Positions 16,189 to 25,621 of a stretch of 64,000 bases of DNA are shown one piece after another. The notes under the pieces are model-generated. The model was not told where the DNA came from. It saw only the letters and a list, made by a program, of their open reading frames with translations, and did no database searches. A program made the position numbers and the translations under genes. The first letter of the stretch is position 1; the number at the start of each line of letters is the position of its first letter. The stretch is from Sphingobacterium yanglingense. GTDB taxonomy: Bacteria; Bacteroidota; Bacteroidia; Sphingobacteriales; Sphingobacteriaceae. Location of the stretch: contig NZ_SNYV01000019.1 of assembly GCF_004363245.1 (NCBI RefSeq), positions 1 to 64,000 on the forward strand, in the 5' to 3' direction.

Positions 16189-17316
16189 CTACACACCCTT
16201 TTCTCGTTGTATTTGTACTGGAGATATGTGTATTGTGCCAGCTTGCGACTGTATTACAAATTTTATTGTAAGTATGTCGGCTATGGGCAAGCTCTGGTTG
16301 TAAGATGGGAGGTAATATCCGATTTGGTTAATCATCTGATTGAAATGAAACCGTTCCTCCTTAGAGAAGGATGCGATGTTTTCTAATTTTGCCGAAGAGG
16401 GAACCCCGTTCTTTGAAACGTTAACAACGTAGGTGATTTCCTTTTGCACATCCTGATTGTTGGAATAACCGACCTCACTTAAGTACTTGGTAAATTTGTT
16501 TGCGATGAAAATATTGAATCCCGTAAACTCATCAAAGGAACATCTTTTACTGAGCATGAACTCTGCTCTAGGAAAATAATCATTGGGTGTAAACACAAAG
16601 TCCTCTTCTGCAATGAGTAGGTGCTCAAACCCTTCTTCAAAATTCTTTCCATTTAAGCGACCATCCTCATATTGCTCAATGAATAAAAGATGTGTATCTC
16701 GCCTTTTTCTTTCATCGACAAAGGATATGTACCAGATACCATCAGGTTGTCCATTCTTCACTTTTCCCTGCCGGTTGAATCTAGTATATCCATGGTCTGT
16801 AAACCCTACAATAGGGAGGTCTATATCGTATTTCCCCTCTCCATCCTTTACTAATTGAGTCCCCTCTCTATTCCAGTATTGATTTATGTAAAAGTTGTTC
16901 AAGGTTATTGTGACAAAAAGCATTGGCTTGCCATCTGGATAATAGTATTTCCAAGAGCCCGATGGCGCGTCATTTATAAAGTTTGTTTCCCATTTGAGAG
17001 CTCCATTAGGATGGAACGCTTTAAATTCTCCTTGCTTTTTGCCCTCTTGGTAATGTCCTGTTAGGATTAGTCTTCCGTTAGGGTCGAAATCTTTAAATAC
17101 ACCTTCAAATTTGTTCGTTTTTTTATCAAAGGAGGAGACACGTTCAACGTATTTGAACTCACAGTTTTTGTCAACCAGGAAATAGTTCTGGTCAAAATAG
17201 AAGCGCATCATGTTATTAGGTGCGTCTTCAAAGTATAAGGCTCCATTGGGCTGTGCTTTAGTTTCTTGCAATAAGACAGCACACAGAAGTGTAATCAAAT
17301 AAACTATTTTTTTCAT
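16189..17316 (-). CDS. Exported MORN-repeat protein
   Basis: A 375-residue secreted protein with a signal peptide (MKKIVYLITLLCAVLLQE, cut near TKAQ). The central part (about 65-230) has repeats of the MORN-variant type found in YwqK-like proteins: GRLILTGHYQEGKKQGEFKA, GALKWETNFINDAPSGSWKY and similar. The last 90 residues (EVGYSNNQDVQKEITYVVN through LTIKFVIQSQ) resemble a TonB C-terminal-like fold. The ATG at 17316 is preceded by a purine-rich GGAAGAGGG; an upstream in-frame start would run into polA. It follows polA by 34 bases. Function unknown. Confidence 0.75.
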   Translation of the reverse strand: MKKIVYLITLLCAVLLQETKAQPNGALYFEDAPNNMMRFYFDQNYFLVDKNCEFKYVERVSSFDKKTNKFEGVFKDFDPNGRLILTGHYQEGKKQGEFKAFHPNGALKWETNFINDAPSGSWKYYYPDGKPMLFVTITLNNFYINQYWNREGTQLVKDGEGKYDIDLPIVGFTDHGYTRFNRQGKVKNGQPDGIWYISFVDERKRRDTHLLFIEQYEDGRLNGKNFEEGFEHLLIAEEDFVFTPNDYFPRAEFMLSKRCSFDEFTGFNIFIANKFTKYLSEVGYSNNQDVQKEITYVVNVSKNGVPSSAKLENIASFSKEERFHFNQMINQIGYYLPSYNQSLPIADILTIKFVIQSQAGTIHISPVQIQREKGV

Positions 17317-17350
17317 CCCTCTTCCTTTAATGTTTTTCTCTTGAATCAAT

Positions 17351-20143
17351 TTAATGGGCAGCAAGCCAATTCGAACCCTCTCCAATTTCGACTTCAATTG
17401 GAACACGGAGTTCAATAGCTTTGGTCATTCGTTCGGTGATGATCTGCTTGAAAGTGTCGACCTCATTATTAGGTACGTCAAATACAAGTTCGTCATGAAC
17501 CTGCATAATCATTTTTCCTTTCAGATTCTGACCTTCAATGTCTTTTTGAATTTGGATCATGGCAATTTTAATCATATCAGCGGCAGATCCCTGTATTGGA
17601 GCGTTTATCGCATTACGTTCAGCAAAGCCTCTCACGGTCATATTTGCCGAGTTGATATCCCTCAAATAGCGTCTACGTTTTAGAATAGTTTCTGCATATC
17701 CCTTTTCTTTTGCAGACTCTACTGCTTTTGACATATAGTTTTTGATGCCCTTGTACTGTGCGAAATATTGATCGATAATCTCTGCAGCTTCCTTCCGGGA
17801 TATGCCTAAGTTTTGAGAAAGCCCAAATGCTGACTGTCCATATATAATACCAAAGTTGACGGCCTTTGCATTCCGACGTTGATCCGAGGTTACTTCCTCC
17901 AAGGGTACGCCGTAGACTCTAGCAGCTGTTGCTTTATGGATATCATGACCTAGGGTAAATGCCTCCAGCATATTTTCATCTTGACTTAATTCAGCCATAA
18001 TTCGGAGCTCAATTTGCGAATAATCGGCAGACAGGATGATGTGGTCTTCCGAGCGAGGCACGAATGCTTTACGTACTTCGCGACCTTTTTCTGTCCGTAT
18101 AGGTATGTTTTGCAAGTTCGGATTGGTCGAGCTTAAACGTCCTGTGGCAGCTACAGCCTGATTATAGGAGGTGTGTATTAGTCCTGTTTCTGGGTTTATT
18201 AGATTGGGTAGTGCGTCTACATAAGTAGATTTTAATTTCTGATACTGTCTAAAATCCAAAATGTCTTGCACGATATCAGATTTATGTGCTAGTGCTAGTA
18301 AGACCTCTTCTCCAGTCTTATACTGCCCCGTTTTTGTCTTTTTAGCTTTCGGATCTAGTTGCAGTTTATCAAATAAAACCTCGCCGAGCTGTTTGGGCGA
18401 AGCAATATTGAACTGGACACCCGTTTTCTCATAAATACGTTGTTCCAGAGCTGCAATGTCTGTCTCTAAGGATTGTGAGAATACTTTCAGCGTGTCAATG
18501 TTAATCTTGACACCATTTTTTTCCATTTCCGAAAGCACATATACCAACGGGAATTCTACTTTCTCTGCAAGCTCTTGAGTTGCTGTTTCGGATAAAAGCG
18601 GAGTAAAAGTTTCATATAGCTGCCAGGTGATGTCCGCATCCTCAGCAGCGTATTCCTTTGCTTGTTCTACTGGTACATCGCGCATATTTCCTTGGTTTTT
18701 TCCTTTATTACCTATGAGCTCAGTTATGGAAATAGGTGTGTAGCCTAAGTAGGTTTCCGATAGAATATCCATGCCATGGCGTGTATCAGGGTCGATTAGA
18801 TAATGCGCTAACATTGTATCGAACAGGTCGCCCTGTACAGCGATGTCATATCGCGAAAGAAGCAGAATGTCATATTTGATGTTCTGTCCAATTTTCTGGA
18901 TAGCACTATTTTCAAATACAGGTTTAAATTGGGAAACGATGTCCAAAGCCAGTTCTCTATCAGAAGGAGTCGGTACATAGTAAGCCTTTCCTTTTTCAAA
19001 GGAGAAAGATAGTCCTACAATGTCTGCCAATAAAGGATCTACGCCAGTGGATTCCGTATCGAAGCATATTTTTTGTTGCTTGGATAGAATCGTTACCAGT
19101 TCTTTGATCTCTTCGATACTTTCTACTAAAATATACGTATGGTCGGTGTCTTTAATTGTCTTATTCGGTCCAATTGAAGCAGCAGAAGTGTTATCTTCTA
19201 CCTGCATTGGCTCGCTTGCAAAGAGATCCATTTGTCCTGACGGAGCTTTTGATGCAGCATCACCAACAGAGAAGTCTTCACCAAAGACACGTTTGCCCAG
19301 TGTTCTGAATTCCAGTTCGGCAAATAGTGGTTCGAGAATTTCTTTATTCGGAGGCTGTACCTGTAGTTGTTCTTCGTCTAATTTGACTGGGACATCCAAA
19401 AGAATTGTTGCTAGCTTTTTGGAAATTAGTCCTTGTTCAGCATAATTGATTACATTTTCTTTCTGTTTTCCTTTCAGTTTATCCGAATTGGCAATAATGC
19501 CTTCAACGCTACCAAACTCTTGGATCAGTTTTTTTGCCGTTTTTTCGCCAATTCCAGGTATTCCGGGTATATTGTCTACAGCATCTCCCCAGAGTCCTAG
19601 AATATCAATAACCTGAGACACATCCGTTATTTCCCATTTCTCCAATATTTCTGGCACACCTTGCACCTCTGCTCCATTTCCCATTCGGGCAGGCTTATAA
19701 ATAAAGATATTCTCCGATACGAGTTGTCCAAAGTCTTTATCTGGTGTCATACAGTATACCGTGAATCCTTCTTTTTCAGCTTCTTTGGCGAGTGTTCCTA
19801 TGATGTCATCCGCTTCATAACCATCTTTGGTAATCAGTGGGATGTTAAACCCTTCGATCAATTTAAAGACATACGGTATCGATTTAGAAAGGTCTTCTGG
19901 CATCTCTTGGCGGTTTGCTTTATACGCTTCAAACTCAATATGTCGGTTTGTTGGCGCAGCTGTATCAAACACAACTGCAATATGGCTTGGGTTTTGGTTT
20001 TTTAAAACATCTAGTAAGGTGTTTGTAAAACCCATTATAGCGCCGGTATTGAGCCCGTATGAAGTCAACCTAGGGACTTTGTTGAGTGCAAAGTACGCTC
20101 TATAAATAAGAGCCATCCCGTCCAAAAGAAATAGTTTTTTCAC
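17351..20143 (-). CDS. polA: DNA polymerase I
   Basis: A 930-residue repair and Okazaki-fragment polymerase with all three domains: 5'-3' exonuclease (about 1-290, FLLDGMALIYRAYFA, GYEADDIIGT), 3'-5' exonuclease (about 330-520) with apparently active residues (CFDTEST supplies D and E; YAAEDADITW supplies a further D), and the polymerase with motif A (SADYSQIELRI), motif B (RRNAKAVNFGIIYGQ) and motif C (QVHDELVF). The start codon is GTG at 20143; MKKLFLLDG is the family's normal N terminus, so I trust it over later ATGs. It shares an operon with the downstream MORN-repeat gene. Confidence 0.96.
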   Translation of the reverse strand: MKKLFLLDGMALIYRAYFALNKVPRLTSYGLNTGAIMGFTNTLLDVLKNQNPSHIAVVFDTAAPTNRHIEFEAYKANRQEMPEDLSKSIPYVFKLIEGFNIPLITKDGYEADDIIGTLAKEAEKEGFTVYCMTPDKDFGQLVSENIFIYKPARMGNGAEVQGVPEILEKWEITDVSQVIDILGLWGDAVDNIPGIPGIGEKTAKKLIQEFGSVEGIIANSDKLKGKQKENVINYAEQGLISKKLATILLDVPVKLDEEQLQVQPPNKEILEPLFAELEFRTLGKRVFGEDFSVGDAASKAPSGQMDLFASEPMQVEDNTSAASIGPNKTIKDTDHTYILVESIEEIKELVTILSKQQKICFDTESTGVDPLLADIVGLSFSFEKGKAYYVPTPSDRELALDIVSQFKPVFENSAIQKIGQNIKYDILLLSRYDIAVQGDLFDTMLAHYLIDPDTRHGMDILSETYLGYTPISITELIGNKGKNQGNMRDVPVEQAKEYAAEDADITWQLYETFTPLLSETATQELAEKVEFPLVYVLSEMEKNGVKINIDTLKVFSQSLETDIAALEQRIYEKTGVQFNIASPKQLGEVLFDKLQLDPKAKKTKTGQYKTGEEVLLALAHKSDIVQDILDFRQYQKLKSTYVDALPNLINPETGLIHTSYNQAVAATGRLSSTNPNLQNIPIRTEKGREVRKAFVPRSEDHIILSADYSQIELRIMAELSQDENMLEAFTLGHDIHKATAARVYGVPLEEVTSDQRRNAKAVNFGIIYGQSAFGLSQNLGISRKEAAEIIDQYFAQYKGIKNYMSKAVESAKEKGYAETILKRRRYLRDINSANMTVRGFAERNAINAPIQGSAADMIKIAMIQIQKDIEGQNLKGKMIMQVHDELVFDVPNNEVDTFKQIITERMTKAIELRVPIEVEIGEGSNWLAAH

Positions 20144-20306
20144 AAATAATATGTTTATGTGTACTAGACAAAGGTAGTAAAACCTTCATCAACTACCTAT
20201 ATTTAGGAGAAGGAAAGAGCAGAAGCAATAAGCTGTAATGTTGATATTTTTTGCGACTTTTGTGCAGATTGGGATAATTACTTAATAAAATAAGCATTAG
20301 TAGGAA

Positions 20307-21227
20307 ATGAGAGGTTTGGTGACAAAGTCAACCGGTAGTTGGTATCAGGTGTTAGGAGACGATGGTGTTTCTTATGATTGCCGTATCAAGGGCAAATTCA
20401 GAACAAAAGGAATAAAAACCACTAATCCTGTTGCTGTGGGCGATTGGGTGGGCTTTGATGTAGAACCTTCTGGCGAGAATGGGATTATTACAACATTGGA
20501 ACCACGTAAGAACTATATTATCCGTAGGTCAGTAAATCTTTCGAAGCAGACACAGATTTTGGGCGCTAATTTAGATCAGGCCGTTTTGGTCGTCACTTTG
20601 GCTTCTCCGCCGACTTCTTTAGGATTTATAGATCGTTTCCTTGTGACAGCCGAGGCATATGGAATTCCAGCTATACTTGTTTTTAATAAATTAGACCTTT
20701 TTAGTGAAGAAGGTAAAGAGATATTACAACAGTATAAAGCGATTTATGAAAACATAGGTTATTCCTGTTACGATGTGTCAGCATTGGAAGGGACACATGT
20801 CGATGTGCTACAGGATGTGTTGAAGGATAAGGTTACGTTGGTTTCAGGGCATTCCGGAGTCGGCAAATCTACATTGATCAATAGACTTGTGCCTGGATTG
20901 GAGTTGCGCACAGGACGTATTTCCGACTGGTCTGACAAAGGGAAGCATACCACTACTTTTGCTGAGATGATTGAGCTGCCTTTTGGAGGCAAATTGATTG
21001 ATACCCCAGGTATCCGTGAACTAGGAATCGTCGATATTGAAAAGACGGAGTTGTCACATTTCTTCCCCGAGATGCGGTACTATCTCAATAAGTGTAGATT
21101 TAACAACTGCCGTCATATCAATGAGCCAGGTTGCGTCGTGTTGGATGCCGTCGAACAGGGAGATATTGAAGAATCGCGTTATGAGAGTTATCTGAGTATG
21201 TACGCCAACGAAGATAACCGGAATTAA
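20307..21227 (+). CDS. rsgA: Ribosome small-subunit-dependent GTPase A
   Basis: A 306-residue circularly permuted GTPase that acts late in 30S subunit assembly. An N-terminal OB domain (about 1-75) precedes the GTPase, whose motifs occur in the permuted order: FNKLD (G4), then SGHSGVGKSTLIN (P-loop), then DTPGIRELG (G3). The C-terminal zinc knuckle is present (CRFNNCRHINEPGC). Divergent from polA; an AT-rich hairpin follows. Confidence 0.95.
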   Translation: MRGLVTKSTGSWYQVLGDDGVSYDCRIKGKFRTKGIKTTNPVAVGDWVGFDVEPSGENGIITTLEPRKNYIIRRSVNLSKQTQILGANLDQAVLVVTLASPPTSLGFIDRFLVTAEAYGIPAILVFNKLDLFSEEGKEILQQYKAIYENIGYSCYDVSALEGTHVDVLQDVLKDKVTLVSGHSGVGKSTLINRLVPGLELRTGRISDWSDKGKHTTTFAEMIELPFGGKLIDTPGIRELGIVDIEKTELSHFFPEMRYYLNKCRFNNCRHINEPGCVVLDAVEQGDIEESRYESYLSMYANEDNRN

Positions 21228-21237
21228 ATAACGTGTA

Positions 21238-21280
21238 TTTGAGAAAAAACAAAATACCTGCTCGGTTGTTTTTTCTCAAA
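21238..21280. terminator. AT-rich hairpin after rsgA
   Basis: A 15-bp perfect stem (21238-21252 with 21266-21280) around a 13-base loop. One arm supplies a run of six T, but the hairpin is AT-rich, so it may be a weak terminator or an mRNA-stabilising structure between rsgA and the next gene. Confidence 0.5.
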
Positions 21281-21297
21281 TTAATAATGAAACAAAT

Positions 21298-23088
21298 ATG
21301 AAGCTTGCGTTGAAGTGGATTCTGATTGTATTGTTGGTCCTTATATTGGGCGTAGCTGGAGTGGTTTGGTATTATGGAAGAAATTGGAAACCCATTGTAG
21401 AGACAAAGCTCAAAGAAGCTGTACACAAATCCACTAGCGGATTGTATACCTTGAAGTATGATGATCTGGATTTGAATATTGCACTCGGAAATGCGACATT
21501 ATGGAATGCAGAGTTGATCCCAGATTCAGCAATTTATAGACAGCAAGTATTGTCTAAAGAAGCCCCTAATAATCGCTATCATATCAAGTTGAAAACATTG
21601 AAGATAAGACGGTTCAGTCTTATGGATATTCTGTCTGAGAAGAGGTTGAATATTCGTTCCATTGTTTTTGAGGAGCCTAGTATCCATCTCATTAGTGAAT
21701 ATCATGCCTACAATGATACCATTTCTGAACATACCCAAAAAACGCTATATGAAAATGTTAAAGATATCGTCAGGTCTATCAATGTAAAGGATATCAAGAT
21801 AGATAATGTAAAGTTCAAGTATTCTAAAATCGAAGCGGGGAATACCAGCCACATCAGTCTCGATCAGGTGAATATCAACGTTCATGACGTATTGGTTGAT
21901 GAAACCTCTCTTGCTGATACCTCACGTCTCTATTATACCAAAATGGTTGACGTACAGATACCTCATTTTGAGTATGATCTGCCGGATGGTTACTATCGTG
22001 TTAAGTTTGATGATCTAAGGATCAACACCAGAGAACAGAATGTCTTATTAACCAAAGTCTTTTACGGGCCTAAGATGAATAAGGCTTCTTTTTTTAAGAG
22101 AAAAAATAAGAATGTGACCATGGCTGTTTTAGCGTTTGATACGTTACGCATGGAACATCTTGATTTTAAGAGACTGATTGATAATCAGCAGACTATTGCC
22201 GCCAAGGTTCAGCTAAAAAACGGGACAGTAGATCTTTCCGCTGATAAAAGATATCCAAAGTATCCTGTGGTGAAAATAGGACATTCTCCACATCAGCAAC
22301 TGATGAAGGCCAAAAAGCTGTTGCGATTGGATACCGTTTTCGTAGATAATATTACCGTAACTTATCATGAAATGAGTGCAAAATTTGGGCGTGAAGGAGC
22401 CATCAGTTTTAATCATGCCAAGGGAACGCTAACCAATGTTACGAACGATACGACTGTGTTAAAGAAAGATAAGTATATGAGGGCTGATCTCTCTGCGCAA
22501 GTTATGGGGGCTGGACGGCTCCATGCAAAATTTGGATTTGATATGTTAAGTAAAAACGGGTACCATACCTATAGTGGTACGTTAGGGGCTATGAATGCGA
22601 CAGCCTTTAACCGTATTTTACACCCCTTACTCAATGTAGGGATTGCTTCTGGCAATATTAGAAAAATTGCTTTCAATATGGAGGGGACCGACCGTAAAAA
22701 CTGGGGTAGTTTTAAATTTGATTATGATAATTTAAAAATAGATCTTCCAGAAAAAGAAAATGGTAAGAAATCCAAACTGGCGTCATTCCTTGTTAATCAA
22801 ATTCTGATAAACGATAGTAATCCCGATGCAAATGAAAAATATCACGTTGGAAAGATTAACTATACACGTGTGCCAGAGCACACATTCTTCAAGACACTGT
22901 GGCAAAGTCTTCTCGAGGGGATTAAGCAGTGTGCTGGTATTAGTCCGGAGCGAGAGGCCAAATTGTTAGGTACTGCAGAGAAAGCGAAAGAGGTACACGT
23001 AGAAGCAAAAGGAGTGGTCAAAAAAACAGGAAAATTCTTTAAGGGGCTGTTCAAAAAGAAGGAAAAAACTGAAGTAGAGGAGAAGTAA
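21298..23088 (+). CDS. AsmA/DUF748-like membrane-anchored protein (tentative)
   Basis: A 596-residue protein with one N-terminal membrane anchor (about 8-27, WILIVLLVLILGVAGVVWYY) and a long, beta-rich remainder without known catalytic motifs. The segments LDLNIALGNATLWNAELIPD and VKDIKIDNVKFKYSKIEAG resemble the repeating strands of AsmA-like proteins, which form long lipid-channelling structures in the envelope; this assignment is an inference. The last 40 residues are lysine-rich (KKTGKFFKGLFKKKEKTEVE). It is encoded 70 bases after rsgA and just before the potassium transporter genes. Confidence 0.65.
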   Translation: MKLALKWILIVLLVLILGVAGVVWYYGRNWKPIVETKLKEAVHKSTSGLYTLKYDDLDLNIALGNATLWNAELIPDSAIYRQQVLSKEAPNNRYHIKLKTLKIRRFSLMDILSEKRLNIRSIVFEEPSIHLISEYHAYNDTISEHTQKTLYENVKDIVRSINVKDIKIDNVKFKYSKIEAGNTSHISLDQVNINVHDVLVDETSLADTSRLYYTKMVDVQIPHFEYDLPDGYYRVKFDDLRINTREQNVLLTKVFYGPKMNKASFFKRKNKNVTMAVLAFDTLRMEHLDFKRLIDNQQTIAAKVQLKNGTVDLSADKRYPKYPVVKIGHSPHQQLMKAKKLLRLDTVFVDNITVTYHEMSAKFGREGAISFNHAKGTLTNVTNDTTVLKKDKYMRADLSAQVMGAGRLHAKFGFDMLSKNGYHTYSGTLGAMNATAFNRILHPLLNVGIASGNIRKIAFNMEGTDRKNWGSFKFDYDNLKIDLPEKENGKKSKLASFLVNQILINDSNPDANEKYHVGKINYTRVPEHTFFKTLWQSLLEGIKQCAGISPEREAKLLGTAEKAKEVHVEAKGVVKKTGKFFKGLFKKKEKTEVEEK

Positions 23089-23122
23089 TTGACTTCAGCA
23101 AAAATATATATTACTATGTTTG
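23089..23122 (+). promoter_or_regulatory. Promoter of the potassium uptake genes
   Basis: TTG (23089-23091) and TATGTTTG (23115-23122) are separated by 23 bp. The -7 box ends four bases before the ATG at 23127, again predicting a leaderless mRNA. Confidence 0.55.
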
Positions 23123-23126
23123 TAGT

Positions 23127-24914
23127 ATGAAGTCTATTGCAGATTTTTTAAAGTTTGTATTTCGTTACCGTTACAAGGCTGTAGACCTTATTATGTTCTA
23201 TGTTAGCATGGTATGTGCAGTCACTGTATTAGTACATATCGGCTATATAACGAATGCACAGATAGCAAAACATACGAAAGTAGCCATTGTCGCTATGTTT
23301 TATGGTCTTTTTGCACTAGAGTTCATCCGAACAGCCTCTTCTATATTCGCCTTTAGACGTATTACGGCCTCACATTACTCTGGAATCATTGTTGTTGCGT
23401 ATTTTTTGATTGTTGCTTTGGCCCGTATCTCCGATGTCACATGGGTAAGCTACCTCGCGAAAGACGAGTGGTTGTATCTGGGCATTGGAATTGTCTTTTT
23501 ATCTGAGCTATCAAAGAGCAGTTTGTTTTTTGATAACTTCTATTTTAATCCCACGATATTATTTGTAATCAGCTTCATAGGACTGATTTTTATAGGCACC
23601 GTGTTGCTCATGCTACCTCGAACAACCCTAGAAGCTCCTCTTGGCTTTGTTGATGCTTTTTTTATGGCCACTAGTGCAGTGTGTATTACAGGGCTTTCCG
23701 TAACGGATATTTCCACCAATTTTTCATTGTTTGGACAGACTATTATCATGTTATTGATACAGGTTGGAGGATTGGGGATTATGACCTTTACAGGTTTCTT
23801 CGGTTATTTCTTCTCAGGGGGCTTCTCCTTTAAGAACCAGCTGATGTTTGGTGAGATTTTGGGCGAAAACAAGCTTAACGATGTTGTATCGACGTTATTG
23901 ACGATAATATTCATTACTTTATTGTTTGAGCTCATTGGAGGTATATTTATTTATTTCACATTAGATCCTGCGCTTTTTGAAAGTTCTGCCGAGCGTGTGT
24001 TTTTTTCCGCCTTTCATGCTATTTCTTCATTCTGTAATGCAGGGTTTTCTATTCTTTCCGATGGAATCGGCAATCCTGGCTACAGATACAATTATAGTTT
24101 TCAAATTGTTTTGGTTCTGATTTTTGTTTTGGGGGGATTGGGCTTCGGTACTGTTTATAACTTTTATACTTACCTCAAAGGTAAAATCAATGCTTTGATC
24201 TGTATGGTGTTTCTAAAAAAGAAATACAAACACAAAGCACAGCCTTTTAGCTTCAATACCAAATTCATACTCCTATGTAATGCGATTGTTGTCGTTATGG
24301 CGACGGGGTCCTATTTCCTGATGGAGCAAAATAACACATTGATTCCAGATGGGAGTGTGTTTGGAGAATGGGTTACATCACTTTTTATGGCCAATGCCTC
24401 TAGGTCCGCGGGCTTTAATAGTGTTGATGTCAATTTTGTGAGCACGCCTACATTGATTATGCTGACCACTTTGATGTGGATAGGGGCTTCACCTGGTTCG
24501 ACAGGCGGCGGGGTCAAAGTCACCACCGTTGCAATTGCTTTCATGAATATTTTTTCATTAGCGCGAGGAAAAGATTCTATCGAACTTTTCAAAAGAAAGA
24601 TAGCTTCAGAATCAATTAATAAGGCGTTTGCTATTATTGTCCTTTCCGTATTGACGATTACATTCTCTTTTGTGCTTCTTAATTTTTCGGATCCGGATCA
24701 ACCGATGAAGGCACTCCTGTTTGAATCCGTGTCCGCATACACCACTTGTGGGCTTAGCCTAGGAGTGACCCCATCATTGAGTGCGACAGGCAAGATGATT
24801 ATTATTTTTACAATGTTCGTGGGGCGTGTGGGCATGTTGACGTTGCTTGTTGCTTTTATAAAAAATACGAAGAACAAAAGTTATATTTATCCAACAGAGA
24901 AGCTTCTGTTTTAG
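23127..24914 (+). CDS. TrkH/KtrB-family potassium channel subunit
   Basis: A 595-residue ion-conducting subunit of a Trk/Ktr potassium uptake system. The four pore-loop repeats are seen as SAVCITGLSV (183-192), ISSFCNAGFSI (around 300), ASRSAGFNSV (around 430) and SAYTTCGLSLG (around 540), each with the selectivity Gly; GSTGGGVKVTT is also typical. The core begins near residue 145; the first 140 or so residues add about four membrane helices not found in classic KtrB (about 450 residues). The regulatory RCK subunit is the next gene. Confidence 0.92.
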   Translation: MKSIADFLKFVFRYRYKAVDLIMFYVSMVCAVTVLVHIGYITNAQIAKHTKVAIVAMFYGLFALEFIRTASSIFAFRRITASHYSGIIVVAYFLIVALARISDVTWVSYLAKDEWLYLGIGIVFLSELSKSSLFFDNFYFNPTILFVISFIGLIFIGTVLLMLPRTTLEAPLGFVDAFFMATSAVCITGLSVTDISTNFSLFGQTIIMLLIQVGGLGIMTFTGFFGYFFSGGFSFKNQLMFGEILGENKLNDVVSTLLTIIFITLLFELIGGIFIYFTLDPALFESSAERVFFSAFHAISSFCNAGFSILSDGIGNPGYRYNYSFQIVLVLIFVLGGLGFGTVYNFYTYLKGKINALICMVFLKKKYKHKAQPFSFNTKFILLCNAIVVVMATGSYFLMEQNNTLIPDGSVFGEWVTSLFMANASRSAGFNSVDVNFVSTPTLIMLTTLMWIGASPGSTGGGVKVTTVAIAFMNIFSLARGKDSIELFKRKIASESINKAFAIIVLSVLTITFSFVLLNFSDPDQPMKALLFESVSAYTTCGLSLGVTPSLSATGKMIIIFTMFVGRVGMLTLLVAFIKNTKNKSYIYPTEKLLF

Positions 24915-24934
24915 GGTACTAAATAGACATATAG

Positions 24935-25621
24935 ATGAAATATATAGTTTTAGGCCTTGGGCATTTTGGCCGCTCATTAGGTATACACTTAACAGAGTTG
25001 GGCCATGAAGTCATTGGCGCGGATTTAAAGATACAGATTGTCGAACAGTTGAAAGACAAGATTACGCATACCGTATGTCTTGATACCACGGATCGGGAAG
25101 CGGTATCCTCCTTGCCGCTCAAGGATAGTGATGCGGTAATTATCGCCATTGGCGAAGATGAAGGTGCATCTTTACTCACAACAGCTTTGGTCAAACAGCT
25201 TGGTGTCAAACGAATTATTGGAAGGGTTGTTTCTGACTTACAAAAGACGGTAATGGAGGCGATGCAGATAGACGAATATATCATGCCTGAAGAGGAAGCT
25301 GCAGAACGTCTCGCGATGCGACTGGATAATGTCGATATTGTTGATTCCTTCAAAGTGTCTGATAGATATAGCATTATTGAAACCAAAGTCCCTTCCAAAT
25401 ATGTAGGTATGACGTTGAGGGATGCAGACCTGACCAATAGGTACAAGGTTATTGTCTTAACAACTGTTACGGTGACCGATGCGGTTGCTAAAGGCAAGAC
25501 CGTACATCGTAAGGAAGCCTCCGGAATTGCAAAGTCAGACACCTTGTTATGTGAAAATGACTTATTGGTATTGTTTGGTGAGCTTTCAGATATTAAGAAA
25601 TTGATTGAAAAAGGAAGCTGA
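24935..25621 (+). CDS. TrkA/KtrA-family regulatory subunit
   Basis: A 228-residue cytoplasmic RCK protein that gates the TrkH/KtrB pore in response to nucleotides. The Rossmann domain has GLGHFGRSLG (residues 7-16) with the acidic residue ending the second strand in EVIGADLK. The RCK_C domain follows from about 135. It has a single RCK unit, like KtrA rather than the double TrkA of Escherichia coli. It is 20 bases after the channel gene, so co-transcribed. Confidence 0.92.
   Translation: MKYIVLGLGHFGRSLGIHLTELGHEVIGADLKIQIVEQLKDKITHTVCLDTTDREAVSSLPLKDSDAVIIAIGEDEGASLLTTALVKQLGVKRIIGRVVSDLQKTVMEAMQIDEYIMPEEEAAERLAMRLDNVDIVDSFKVSDRYSIIETKVPSKYVGMTLRDADLTNRYKVIVLTTVTVTDAVAKGKTVHRKEASGIAKSDTLLCENDLLVLFGELSDIKKLIEKGS

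Noticed and set aside
24919..25542. 207-codon open frame on the minus strand opposite the TrkA-type gene
   Set aside because: Low-complexity Ser/Thr-rich translation antisense to a clear RCK protein; no promoter or family match.
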